Assembly: GCA_036511155.1 (NCBI GenBank)
Contig: DATCCR010000134.1
Coordinates: 1 to 12,316, forward strand
Direction: 5' to 3'
DNA: 12,316 bases
Source of the DNA: Bog-756 sp036511155
GTDB taxonomy: Bacteria > Actinomycetota > Acidimicrobiia > Acidimicrobiales > RAAP-2
The notes under the pieces are model-generated. The model ran no database searches, was not told where the DNA came from, and saw only the letters and a list, made by a program, of their open reading frames with translations. This document shows, piece by piece, positions 1-8,191 of this stretch; position 1 is the stretch's first letter; each line of letters begins with the position of its first letter. The position numbers and the translations under genes are program-made.

Positions 1-3000
1 TCGGCCGGACAGGCGCTCTTTCCGGCACTGAAGGGCCCCGTCCCGATGGACGCCGGCACATACGGCTGCCGGGCGGTGCCCGGCCCCGGACTGTGGACCG
101 CCGACGGCGGCGACACCACCACGCCGCTACTGACCGACGCCACCGGCAACTCGCTGATGGCTCTCGACGTGCACCCGAGCCCGGACTGGGCGACCTACCA
201 GAGCGGCGTCAGCGAGCTGTGGATCGGCTTCGACTACGGCCCCTCCTACCTGCAGTGGCTCATCCTCTCCCCCGGCCTCATCGACTGGCTCACCAAGGGC
301 GCCCACCTCGGGCTGTCCCGGAGCTACTTCGGCCAGAACGTCGACGACACCTTCCTGGCCGACAACGCCTGGAGCTCGGTGTACCACTGCACCCCGGCGG
401 CCACGAACCCACCCGACACCACCTGTCCCGCCGGCGTCGCCAACAACCCGGTCGACACCCCCGCCGACCAGCAGATGACCCCGGCCGACGTCACCCATGT
501 CGTCGAGTGGCAGAAGCAGACCGGCATCACCCTCGAGATGGCCTTCAACGGTGAGGGAGCCTGCACCACCCAGGGGGAGGCCCCGGTGGCCCAGGGCTGC
601 CCGAGCACCAACGTCTCCTCTGCGCCCGACGACCAGGCCTACGTGGCCGCGATGCTGGCCCACAGAGCCGACTTCAACTGGGTGAACCACACGTGGTCCC
701 ACCTCTTCCTCGGCTGCAACAACTTCCGGCAGATGCCGCTCGGTTCGGTGACCCCCGGGTCGTCAGGCTCGCTCGGCGCCGGCACGAACACCTATGAGAT
801 CACCGCCTTGACGGCCTACGGCGAGTCCGAGACCTCCGCATCCAAGTCGGCCACGGTCGGCGCCGGCGGCTCGGTCACCCTGGCCTGGCCGGACGCACCG
901 AACGCCAACGGAGATAGCCTGTCGCAGCTCGAGGCCCAGTTCACCGGGGGCTCCGGCTTCTGGGGCTACCACGTGTACCGCCAGAACCCCGACGGCTCCT
1001 ACGGCCTGGTCGGCACCGTCGCCGAGGACCCCTCGGGTGCTACCCCGACGTACCACTTCACCGACACGGGAGTGGCGGCACCCGGATCCGGGCCGGCCTC
1101 GACGGCGACCTACCCGACGGCCACCAATCCGAGCATCCTGTGCGCCGATGCGGCAGGGTGGACCTCGACGGCCAACATCCGCGCCGAAGTGGACCAGAAC
1201 ACGACCTTCGCCCAGGCCAACAACCTCCCGAACATCGATCTGTCCGCACTGGTGACCGGTGAACACTCCGGGGTCGAGAACCCGAACATGACGACGTCGC
1301 TGGCCCAGTCCGGCATCACGTCCTTCCGGACCGACGCCTCCCGCCAGCCCACCCAGTACCCGCTGGGGGCGGCCTCGTCGGCGCCGAGCTACCCGAGCAA
1401 CATCTACTACAACGCCGCCAACTGGTCCCAGCAGGTCGACGAGTACAACACCCTGTACTGGTCCGGCGCACCGAACGGACACTGCGTCGACACGGCCACC
1501 AACACGTGTCTCGGCACGCCGGCGACCGAACAGAGCATCGTGGCGTCCGAGTCGTCGATCGAGATGCGCCACGTGCTCGGTAACGACCCCCGCGTGGGCT
1601 ACGCCCACCAGATGAACCTGATCGGCCCCGCCACCCAGACCGTGGGTGGCGTCACCTCGGACTACGGCTACACCCTCCTGACCTTCCTGGACCACGTGAA
1701 GTCCCAGTACGACAGCTGGTACATGGTGCCGATGACCCCGGTCACGGTGTCCTCCGAGGCGAAGACCCTGAAGCGCCAGAGTGCCTGGGCCGCTGCCCTG
1801 GCCAGCGGGAACGTGACGGCCTCGAGCAGCAGTGCCGGCGTCAGCGTGACCAACTCGACCGGATCGGCCGTGGACGTGCCCGTGAGCGCTCCCGCCGGCT
1901 CGACCCTCGGGGCAAGCGCCTTCGGGACCCACATCGGCCTGTCCGACTCGGACTGGGTCACGGTGCAGCCCGGCGCCACGGTCACCATCGACACCTCGGC
2001 CACCGACCCGGCGGTCTGCAGTGCGTCGTCCGCCACCGCCCAGGTCGGGCAGGCGTTGTCGTTCACGGTGACCGGCTGCGGATCCAATGCCCCCGCCCTG
2101 GCCGCCGGTGCGTTGCCCGCGGGCCTCACGTTCGCCGCCCACGGCGACGGGACGGCCACCCTGGCCGGCACCCCCGCCCCGGGTACGGCCGGCGACCGGG
2201 CCATCACGCTGACCGCCTCTGACGCGGCCGGCTCGTCGACCCAGGCATTCACCCTGCACGTGCACGAGGCGACCGCCTTCACCAGCCCGCCGACGGCCTC
2301 GGCCACCCCGGGCGTCCCCTTCTCGTTCACGGTGACGACCACCGGCACCCCGGTGGCCTCCTTGTCGCAGGACGGCACCCTGCCCCTCGGGCTCACCTTC
2401 ACCGACAACGGTGACGGCACGGCCACATTGACCGGCACGCCGACCCAACACGGTGACTTCCCGCTGACGCTGTCCGCTCACAACGGGACCGGGTCGGACG
2501 CCACGCAGGCGCTGGATCTGAAGGTCACCCAGGACGCACCGCAGATCACGTGGGCGGCCCCGGCGGCCATCACCTACCGTACGGCGCTGACCGGCACCCA
2601 GCTGGATGCCACCGCCAACGTACCCGGCACCTTCGCCTATGCGCCGCCCCTCACCACCGTCCTCCAGGCCGGCCCGCAGACCCTGTCGGTCACCTTCACC
2701 CCGGCCGACACCGTGCGGTACACCACGGCTACGGCAACCGTCCCGCTGACGGTCGGCCAGGGGACGCCGCTCGTCACCTGGGGCAATCCGTCGGCCATCA
2801 CCTACGGCACCGCCCTGTCGGGCACCGAGCTCGACGCCTCCTCGGCCGTGGCCGGGTCGTTCACCTACACCCCGACCCTGGGGACGGTGCTCGGCGCCGG
2901 GTCCCACACGCTGTCGGTCACCTTCACGCCGACCGACACGGCCGACTACGTACCGGTGACCACCACGGTCCCGCTGACCGTCGACCGGGCCACACCGGGC

Positions 3001-4206
3001 GTCACGTGGGCCAACCCGGCCCCCATCGCCTTCGGGACCCCGCTGGGCGCCACGCAGCTGAACGCCTCCTCCGCCGTGGCCGGGACGTTCGCCTACACCC
3101 CGGCCCTGGGGACGGTGCTCCCGGGCGGCACGCACACCCTGTCGGTCACGCTCACCCCGACCGACGCCACGGACTACACGTCGGCCACCGTCACGGTGAG
3201 CCTGGCCGTCGGCCGGGTGCTGCCCGGCCTGGCGTGGGCGACCCCGTCGCGCATCACCTACGGCACGGCTCTGGGTGCCACCCAGCTCGACGCCTCGGCT
3301 GCGGTGGCCGGGTCGTTCGCCTACACCCCCGCTACCGGTGCCGTGGTGGGCGCCGGGACCCGCACCCTGTCGGTCACCTTCACCCCGACCGATACCACCG
3401 ACTATGCGTCGGACACCACGACGGTGAGCCTGGTGGTCGACAAGGCCACGCCCACCGTGACCTGGGTGACGCCCGCGCCACTCGTCTACGGCAATGCCCT
3501 GGGCGCGCCCCAGCTGAACGCCACCGCCTCGACCGGCGGGACGCTCACCTACACCCCGCCCGCCGGCACGATCCTGACGGCCGGCAGCCACCCGTTGTCG
3601 GTGTCCTTCACCCCGACGGACGCCGCCGACTTCACGTCGGCCTCGGGCTCGACCACCCTGGTGGTCACCAAGGCGGTGTCCGTCGTGAGCTGGACCAAGC
3701 CGAAGTACATCCAGTTCGGGACGCCGCTCGGGGCCGCGCAGCTCGACGCCACCGCATCCACGGCCGGCACCTTCGCCTACAGCCCGCCGGCCGGCACGGT
3801 GCTCGGGGCCGGCAGCCGCACGCTGTCACTCACCTTCACCCCGTCCGACACCGCCGACTACACGGTGGCCACGGCCACCACGGCGCTCCTCGTCAAGGGG
3901 ACGGCGACACGGACGTCGCTCGCGCTCACCCCGACGGTCACGTTCGCCAACCAATCGGCGGCGGACTTCGTCGTGACGGTGACACCCGCGTCGGGGGGCG
4001 CCCCGGCCTCGGGTCAGTTCACGGTCATCACCGGATCGACGCTGCTCTGCACTGCATCCCTGGACGTCACGGGAGTCGGTCGATGCACCCTCTCCCCCGG
4101 CCAGCTGGCCGTCGGCGGCCACCGGATCCAGGCCGCATTCACGGGGAACGCCAACCTCAAGGCGTCGAAGTCCCCGGGGACCATCAGGCTGCTCATCATC
4201 AACTAG
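1..4206 (+). CDS. Large secreted multidomain protein: polysaccharide-deacetylase-like (Agd3-like) domain plus Ig-like repeats, 5'-truncated
   Basis: The frame is open from base 1, so the true start lies upstream; the ATG at 46 is internal and has no Shine-Dalgarno site. 1401 residues are visible (residue 1 = base 1). Residues 100-640 look like a metal-dependent carbohydrate deacetylase: an Asp pair in NVDDTFL (D115, D116), an H-x3-H in NHTWSH (H230, H234), then TGEHSG (419-424), FRTDASRQP (442-450) and HQMNL (536-540). These resemble motifs of the NodB superfamily and in particular Agd3-type deacetylases, a call made from memory. A fibronectin-III-like module (about 250-376) interrupts this domain. 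Two putative Ig domains follow (about 670-756 and 757-845), then six 75-76-residue Ig-like repeats (846-1300) and a Big_3-like C-terminal domain (1301-1401). No LPxTG motif or C-terminal membrane anchor is visible. It probably acts outside the cell on an exopolysaccharide, with the repeats as a stalk. The substrate is unknown. It converges on the steroid operon and shows no functional link to it. Confidence 0.85.
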   Translation, partial: SAGQALFPALKGPVPMDAGTYGCRAVPGPGLWTADGGDTTTPLLTDATGNSLMALDVHPSPDWATYQSGVSELWIGFDYGPSYLQWLILSPGLIDWLTKGAHLGLSRSYFGQNVDDTFLADNAWSSVYHCTPAATNPPDTTCPAGVANNPVDTPADQQMTPADVTHVVEWQKQTGITLEMAFNGEGACTTQGEAPVAQGCPSTNVSSAPDDQAYVAAMLAHRADFNWVNHTWSHLFLGCNNFRQMPLGSVTPGSSGSLGAGTNTYEITALTAYGESETSASKSATVGAGGSVTLAWPDAPNANGDSLSQLEAQFTGGSGFWGYHVYRQNPDGSYGLVGTVAEDPSGATPTYHFTDTGVAAPGSGPASTATYPTATNPSILCADAAGWTSTANIRAEVDQNTTFAQANNLPNIDLSALVTGEHSGVENPNMTTSLAQSGITSFRTDASRQPTQYPLGAASSAPSYPSNIYYNAANWSQQVDEYNTLYWSGAPNGHCVDTATNTCLGTPATEQSIVASESSIEMRHVLGNDPRVGYAHQMNLIGPATQTVGGVTSDYGYTLLTFLDHVKSQYDSWYMVPMTPVTVSSEAKTLKRQSAWAAALASGNVTASSSSAGVSVTNSTGSAVDVPVSAPAGSTLGASAFGTHIGLSDSDWVTVQPGATVTIDTSATDPAVCSASSATAQVGQALSFTVTGCGSNAPALAAGALPAGLTFAAHGDGTATLAGTPAPGTAGDRAITLTASDAAGSSTQAFTLHVHEATAFTSPPTASATPGVPFSFTVTTTGTPVASLSQDGTLPLGLTFTDNGDGTATLTGTPTQHGDFPLTLSAHNGTGSDATQALDLKVTQDAPQITWAAPAAITYRTALTGTQLDATANVPGTFAYAPPLTTVLQAGPQTLSVTFTPADTVRYTTATATVPLTVGQGTPLVTWGNPSAITYGTALSGTELDASSAVAGSFTYTPTLGTVLGAGSHTLSVTFTPTDTADYVPVTTTVPLTVDRATPGVTWANPAPIAFGTPLGATQLNASSAVAGTFAYTPALGTVLPGGTHTLSVTLTPTDATDYTSATVTVSLAVGRVLPGLAWATPSRITYGTALGATQLDASAAVAGSFAYTPATGAVVGAGTRTLSVTFTPTDTTDYASDTTTVSLVVDKATPTVTWVTPAPLVYGNALGAPQLNATASTGGTLTYTPPAGTILTAGSHPLSVSFTPTDAADFTSASGSTTLVVTKAVSVVSWTKPKYIQFGTPLGAAQLDATASTAGTFAYSPPAGTVLGAGSRTLSLTFTPSDTADYTVATATTALLVKGTATRTSLALTPTVTFANQSAADFVVTVTPASGGAPASGQFTVITGSTLLCTASLDVTGVGRCTLSPGQLAVGGHRIQAAFTGNANLKASKSPGTIRLLIIN
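2536..3900 (+). repeat. Six tandem in-frame Ig-like repeats, 228-nt period
   Basis: Copies span 2536-2760 (225 nt), 2761-2988, 2989-3216, 3217-3444, 3445-3672 and 3673-3900 (228 nt each). Each encodes the same pattern: a VTW-like start, ITYGTAL, QLDA, a GTFAYTP strand, GTVLGAG, TLSVTFTPTDTADY, and a valine-rich last strand. Copies 2-6 have no indels relative to each other although many residues differ. This fits an array of bacterial Ig-like beta-sandwich domains that expanded by duplication and then diverged under length constraint. Confidence 0.93.
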
Positions 4207-4227
4207 CCGTCCTGGACGGGATCGGGT

Positions 4228-4248
4228 GGGTCGGCGCGGCGTCGACCC
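4228..4248. terminator. Possible hairpin after the large secreted-protein gene
   Basis: In the 151-bp convergent gap 4207-4357, GGGTCG (4228-4233) pairs with CGACCC (4243-4248) across a 9-nt GC-rich loop. It lies 22 bases past the stop codon of the plus-strand gene and beyond the minus-strand ltp2 stop. No T-tract follows. GC-rich DNA forms such stems often by chance, so the call is weak. I see no gene or other element in this gap. Confidence 0.3.
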
Positions 4249-4357
4249 GGTGGGCGGCCCCGGTGCCCGAGCGTGGCGGTCCCGGGCGCGGCACGGACGC
4301 CATCTCCATCAGCGCGGAGCGGCCGGTCCCCGGTGCCGGCTGGCCGCCGAGCGCCGG

Positions 4358-5548
4358 TCAGGCGTGGTCGACGCCGAGGATCAGACCGCTGGTCGGGACG
4401 CCGGTGCCGGCCGTCACCAACACGTGCTCCACGTCGGGCACCTGGTTGTACGAGTCGCCCCGCACCTGGCGGACGCCCTCGGCGATGCCGTTCATCCCGT
4501 GCAGGTAGGCCTCGCCCAGCTGTCCCCCGTGGGTGTTGATGGGGAGCCCGCCGCCGATCTCGATGTTGCCGTCGCGGATGAAGTCCTTCGCCTCGCCCTT
4601 GGCGCAGAAGCCGAGTTCTTCGAGCTGGTAGAGCACGTAGGGGGTGAAGTGGTCGTAGATGACGGCCGTCTGGATGTCGGCCGGCGACAGGCCCGACGTC
4701 GCCCACAGCTGTCGGGCCACGGCGTCCATCTCGCCCAGCACGGTGAGGTCGTCGTAGTAGTACGAGGTCATCATCTCCTGGCCGGGGCCGGCACCCTGGG
4801 CCGCGGCCCGGATCACGGCCGGCGTGCTCGGCAGGTCGCGGGCCCGCTCGAGCGACGTGACGACGAGGGCCTGGCCGCCGTCGGTCTCCTGACAGCAGTC
4901 GAGCAGGTGGAGCGGCTCCACGATCCACCGCGAGTTCTGGTGGTCCTCCAGGGTGATCGGCTGCTCGTAGAACCAGGCCTTGGGGTTGGTCGCCGCGTGC
5001 CGTCGGTCGGCCACCGCCACCCGGCCGAGGTCTTCGCTGGTGGCACCGGTGGCGTACAGGTAGCGCTGGGCGGCCATGGCCACCCACTGGGCCGGGGTCA
5101 GCAGGCCCTGGGGCGCGTACCAGGCGAAGTTGGCCGTCTCGGCGTTGGGGGCGGGCGGTCGGCCCTGCACCCCGGCACCGAAGCGGTTGCCGGAGCGCTC
5201 GTTGAACGCCCGGTAGCAGACGACCACATCGGCCACACCGGCCTCGACGGCCAGGGCGGCCTGCTGGATGGTGCCGCACCCGGCACCGCCGCCGTAGTGG
5301 ATGCGGCTGAAGAAGGTCAGCTCGCCCATACCGAGGCTGCGGGCGATCTCGATCTCGGGGTTGGTGTCCGAGCTGAAGGTCACCATGCCGTCGACCTCGG
5401 ACGGCTCGATGCCGGCGTCGCGCAGGGCGAGGTCCACGGCCTCCACGGCCAGGTGCAGCTCGCTGCGGCCCGACTCCTTGGAGAACTCGGTGGCGCCGAT
5501 GCCGACGATGGCCGTCTTGCCCACATAGGAGTGGTTCGTCCCGCTCAT
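4358..5548 (-). CDS. ltp2: Ltp2-like steroid side-chain-cleaving aldolase (thiolase fold)
   Basis: 396 residues, close to mycobacterial Ltp2 (about 386). Known role of the family: retro-aldol cleavage of 17-hydroxy-3-oxopregn-4-ene-20-carboxyl-CoA to androstenedione and propionyl-CoA, in complex with the DUF35 domain of ChsH2. The protein has a thiolase/SCP-x fold signature (KTAIVGIGATEFSK, residues 11-24; HYGGGAGCGTIQQAALAVEAG region, 84-104). The classical thiolase C-terminal Cys-Gly motif is replaced by TAGTGVPTSG (379-388). Tyr298 (in IYDHFTPY) and Tyr348 (in GEAYLHGM) are 50 residues apart, matching the two tyrosines I recall as catalytic in studied Ltp2 (Tyr294 and Tyr344). It is the last gene of the operon. 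Its ATG overlaps the chsH1 TGA as ATGA, implying translational coupling; only a GGGGG stretch precedes it as a ribosome site. A plain thiolase or other SCP-x lipid-transfer protein is less likely given the neighbours. Confidence 0.93.
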   Translation of the reverse strand: MSGTNHSYVGKTAIVGIGATEFSKESGRSELHLAVEAVDLALRDAGIEPSEVDGMVTFSSDTNPEIEIARSLGMGELTFFSRIHYGGGAGCGTIQQAALAVEAGVADVVVCYRAFNERSGNRFGAGVQGRPPAPNAETANFAWYAPQGLLTPAQWVAMAAQRYLYATGATSEDLGRVAVADRRHAATNPKAWFYEQPITLEDHQNSRWIVEPLHLLDCCQETDGGQALVVTSLERARDLPSTPAVIRAAAQGAGPGQEMMTSYYYDDLTVLGEMDAVARQLWATSGLSPADIQTAVIYDHFTPYVLYQLEELGFCAKGEAKDFIRDGNIEIGGGLPINTHGGQLGEAYLHGMNGIAEGVRQVRGDSYNQVPDVEHVLVTAGTGVPTSGLILGVDHA

Positions 5549-5558
5549 CGGGCACCCC
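5542..5558 (-). repeat. 17-bp sequence at the chsH1/ltp2 junction, identical to the chsE2/chsH2 junction
   Basis: The 17 bases here are identical to 8185-8201 and sit in the same register: each covers a GGGG stretch, the overlapping ATGA and the first downstream codon. Because of this, both upstream proteins end in Gly-Ala-Arg and both downstream proteins begin Met-Ser. Confidence 0.85.
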
Positions 5559-6018
5559 CGGCGGGCAGGAGGAGGCGGACGGTGCCGGTCACGTGGTCGC
5601 CCAGGCCGTTGGCGCCCCTGAGGGTCACCTCCACGGCACCCCGTCCCTCGGCGTCGACGGTCTCGTCCCTGGCCGTCACCGCGCCGGTCAGGGTCATGGT
5701 GTCGTCCGGATAGTTGGGGGCCCCGAGGCGGATGTTGACGTCGGTGAGGACCGCCCCCGGCCCGGCCCAGTCGGTCACGTAGCGGCCGACCAGCCCGTTG
5801 GTGGAGAGGATGTTCATGAAGATGTCCTTGGAGCCCCGCTCGACGGCCAACTGGGCGTCATGGTGTACGTCCTGGTAGTCGCGGGAGGCGAGCGCGGTGG
5901 ACACGATCAGCGTCCGGGTCAGGGGCACGACGAGTTCGGGCAGGGCGTCGCCCACCGTCACCTCGTCGAGGGTCCGGGTGGTGGCCCGGAAGTCGTGCTC
6001 GATGATGGCCTTGCTCAT
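5545..6018 (-). CDS. chsH1: ChsH1-like MaoC-family steroid enoyl-CoA hydratase, catalytic subunit
   Basis: 157 residues. In the characterised system ChsH1 pairs with the MaoC domain of ChsH2 and adds water to 3-oxo-pregnadiene-carboxyl-CoA, making the 17-hydroxy substrate of Ltp2. The hydratase motif is intact: Asp47 and His52 in SRDYQDVHHD (45-54), which align with the catalytic Asp29 and His34 of the M. tuberculosis protein. Next come GSKDIFMNIL (62-71) and RYVTDWAGPGA (79-89), also typical of ChsH1. The protein carries about 18 extra N-terminal residues compared with the 129-residue mycobacterial version. The ATG at 6018 is preferred because it overlaps the chsE1 stop as ATGA, with a GAGG-containing stretch about 12 bases upstream. 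The next gene, ltp2, again starts inside this stop codon. Confidence 0.93.
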   Translation of the reverse strand: MSKAIIEHDFRATTRTLDEVTVGDALPELVVPLTRTLIVSTALASRDYQDVHHDAQLAVERGSKDIFMNILSTNGLVGRYVTDWAGPGAVLTDVNIRLGAPNYPDDTMTLTGAVTARDETVDAEGRGAVEVTLRGANGLGDHVTGTVRLLLPAGGAR

Positions 6019-7175
6019 GCCGGCACCGCCTCGGTGGCGAGTCCCGCCGCCACCTGTCGGCCCAGGCGGGCCAGCTGGGCGCTGGGCGAGCCGAGCAGGA
6101 GCTCGATCTGCTTGCCCCACAGGAAGTAGCGGTGGATCGGGTAGGAGACGTCGGCGCCCATACCCCCGTGGAGGTGCTGGGTGGCGAACACCACCCGTTG
6201 GCCCGACTCGCCGGCAAACCAGGAGGCCACGTTCACGGCCCGCTGCGCGTCCAGCCCGTTGTCGAGGCGCCAGGCCGCCTGCCACGTGGTCACCCGCACT
6301 GCCTCGGTGTCGATGGCGGCGTCGGCGGCCCGCATCTTGGTGGCCTGGAAGGTGGCCAGCGGCAGGCCGAACTGCTCACGGCCGTTGAGGTACTCGGCCG
6401 TCTGGGCCACGGCGGACTCGGTGATCCCGACCTGCAGGGCACACAGCCCGGTCCAGGCCCGTTCGAGGATCCAGTCCCTCACGTGTGCACCCCTCGAGGC
6501 GTCGCCCCCGACCAGCAGGTCGTCGGCGGCCACCGTCACCCCGTCGAGATGGAGGTGGGGGTGGATCTCGCGGTTGGTGGTCAGGGCCCGCTCGACAGTC
6601 ACGCCGGCGGCCGTCGGGTCGACAGCGGCCACCACGATGCCGTTGCCGGTGGCCACGGGGACGAGCACCCGGGCGGCCACGTGGGCGTAGGGGACGGCGA
6701 AGGCGGTGCCCGAGAGCGTGAGGCCTCCGTCGGCGGCCGGGGTGCCGGTCACGGCCGGGGAGCCCCCGCCACCCACGGCGATGTCGTTGGCCACGTCGGC
6801 CAGGGCCGCGGTGAGGATGACCTCACCGGCCACCACGCCGGGCAGGAGTGCTGCCTGCAGGGCGTCGGAGCCGAACTCGGCGACGGGCAGGGCGCCCAGC
6901 ACCAGGGTGGCCCACAGCGGGACGGGCGCCACGACACTGCCCTGGGCCTCGAGCAGCAGGCACAGTTCGACCATGCCGAAGCCGCCCCCACCGTGGGCCT
7001 CGGGGACGGCCAGGCCGAGCAGGTCGGCCCGGGCCAGCTCGGCCCACAGGTCGGCGTCGACCCGGTCCACGGTGGCCTCGACCTCCTGGACCCGGTCGGG
7101 GTTGACCAGTCCGGAGAAGATGCTCGTCACCGCCTCGCGCACGGCGGTCTGCTCGTCGTTGAAGGTGAAGTCCAT
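6015..7175 (-). CDS. chsE1: ChsE1/FadE28-like acyl-CoA dehydrogenase subunit (steroid side chain)
   Basis: 386 residues with acyl-CoA dehydrogenase architecture: N-terminal helices (MDFTFNDEQ start), a small central beta region (about 120-220) and a C-terminal helical domain with REQFGLPLATFQ (267-278) and HLHGGMGADVSYPIHRY (334-350). The last motif closely matches M. tuberculosis FadE28, which forms an alpha2beta2 complex with FadE29 to dehydrogenate the C17 propanoyl-CoA side chain. By eye, neither usual position of the catalytic Glu is occupied: the MCAD-type site falls on Leu, and helix G has no aligned Glu. This fits a non-catalytic subunit that supplies part of the FAD or substrate site. 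The start at 7175 overlaps the chsH2 stop as TGATG, and GAGGA (7183-7187) lies 7 bases upstream. In mycobacteria this gene lies next to its partner; here it sits between chsH2 and chsH1. Confidence 0.9.
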   Translation of the reverse strand: MDFTFNDEQTAVREAVTSIFSGLVNPDRVQEVEATVDRVDADLWAELARADLLGLAVPEAHGGGGFGMVELCLLLEAQGSVVAPVPLWATLVLGALPVAEFGSDALQAALLPGVVAGEVILTAALADVANDIAVGGGGSPAVTGTPAADGGLTLSGTAFAVPYAHVAARVLVPVATGNGIVVAAVDPTAAGVTVERALTTNREIHPHLHLDGVTVAADDLLVGGDASRGAHVRDWILERAWTGLCALQVGITESAVAQTAEYLNGREQFGLPLATFQATKMRAADAAIDTEAVRVTTWQAAWRLDNGLDAQRAVNVASWFAGESGQRVVFATQHLHGGMGADVSYPIHRYFLWGKQIELLLGSPSAQLARLGRQVAAGLATEAVPA

Positions 7176-8191
7176 CAGTTCGTCCTCGTCTCGTCTGCGG
7201 GGTGGAACACCGGGAGGGAGAGCTCGTCGTCGAAGTCCTCGAAGGCGACCTCGACGGCCGTCCCGATGGCCGCGGTCTCGGGGGTGATGCCCGACACGTT
7301 GGCGATCAGGCGGGTGCCTTCCTCGAGCTCGACCAGGGCGACCACCAGCGGGTAGTCGAAGGCCGGCACCTGCGGGTAGTGGTTGACCACGAAGCTGTAG
7401 ATGGTCCCCCTGCCCGACGCCTCGAGCGGCTCCCAGTCGAAGGAGCGGCAGTTGGCGCACGACGGGCGGGGCGGGTGGCGCAGCGTGCCGCAGGCGGAGC
7501 ACTTCTGGATCAGCAGTCTGTGCTGCTTCGCACCCTCGAAGAAGAACGAGTTGTCCTGGGTGATGGCCGGCCGGGGGCGGAGCGGGCGAGCCGGCGCCTC
7601 CTGCGCGGCGGGCTCGGTCGTGGCGGCGGGCTTCACGGCACCCGTGCCCGGCTTGAACTTGAGGATGCGGAACAGCATGGTGGCGACGAGCTCGCCCGAC
7701 TGGTCCCGGTACTCGAGCCGGTTGGTGATGAAGTGGCCGACTCCGAGGCCGGTCCGCTTCTCCCCCGAGATGGCGTCGATGACCGAGGTGACCTCGAGGT
7801 GGTCGCCCGGCACCAACGGCCGCTCGTAGTGCTGGTCGCAGTTGGTGGCCACCACCGAAGTGAAACCGGCCTCGTCCAGGAGGACCATGACCTGGTCGTT
7901 GGGCGAGTCGGCCGTGGCCGTGCCGGCGTCACGGGCGGCGTCGGCCAGGAGACTGGTCCGGAGGCCCCGCATGATCCAGGCCTGCAGCATCGTCGGCGGG
8001 GCGATGACGCCCGGGAACCCGGCGTCCCTGGCCGCCTCGTCGTCCACGTAGACCGGGTTGTGGTCACCCATGGCCTCCACCCAGTGGGTGATCATGGGCT
8101 CGTTGACCGGGTGGCGGCCCTTGGTGGCCGGGCCCGAGGCCTGACCGACGAAGGCCTGCAGTTTGTCGTCCAGCGAGAGTTCGTCGCTCAT
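7175..8191 (-). CDS. chsH2: ChsH2-like MaoC-DUF35 fusion: hydratase subunit and Ltp2 partner
   Basis: 338 residues in two domains. The N-terminal MaoC-like hot-dog domain (about 1-180) has GDHNPVYVD (42-50). A Tyr stands where a catalytic (R)-hydratase has His, so this half is probably the non-catalytic partner that shapes the steroid pocket for ChsH1. A Pro/Ala-rich linker (about 181-212) leads to a DUF35 domain (213-338) with a rubredoxin-like zinc knuckle, Cys231-x2-Cys234-x10-Cys245-x2-Cys248, followed by an OB-fold (RGTIYSFVVNHYP, 261-273). In studied systems the DUF35 half binds Ltp2 and is needed for aldolase activity. The protein therefore links the hydration and cleavage steps. The ATG overlaps the chsE2 TGA as ATGA; only a GGGG stretch precedes it, so translation is probably coupled. 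Slightly longer than mycobacterial ChsH2 (about 311), mostly because of the linker. Confidence 0.94.
   Translation of the reverse strand: MSDELSLDDKLQAFVGQASGPATKGRHPVNEPMITHWVEAMGDHNPVYVDDEAARDAGFPGVIAPPTMLQAWIMRGLRTSLLADAARDAGTATADSPNDQVMVLLDEAGFTSVVATNCDQHYERPLVPGDHLEVTSVIDAISGEKRTGLGVGHFITNRLEYRDQSGELVATMLFRILKFKPGTGAVKPAATTEPAAQEAPARPLRPRPAITQDNSFFFEGAKQHRLLIQKCSACGTLRHPPRPSCANCRSFDWEPLEASGRGTIYSFVVNHYPQVPAFDYPLVVALVELEEGTRLIANVSGITPETAAIGTAVEVAFEDFDDELSLPVFHPADETRTN

Noticed and set aside
763..3591. 942-codon open frame on the minus strand opposite the Ig-repeat gene
   Set aside because: Composition is dominated by Gly, Arg and Val with no domain pattern, as expected for the antisense of a GC-rich repeat gene. 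The plus frame has clear domains and an exact repeat period.
2550..4508. 652-codon plus-strand open frame in another phase
   Set aside because: Rich in His, Arg, Pro and Gly, without motifs. It shadows the Ig repeats and runs through the convergent gap into antisense ltp2.
4226..5713. 495-codon plus-strand frame opposite ltp2
   Set aside because: Low-complexity Gly/Val/His-rich translation. The opposite strand encodes a recognisable Ltp2 with overlapping operon junctions.
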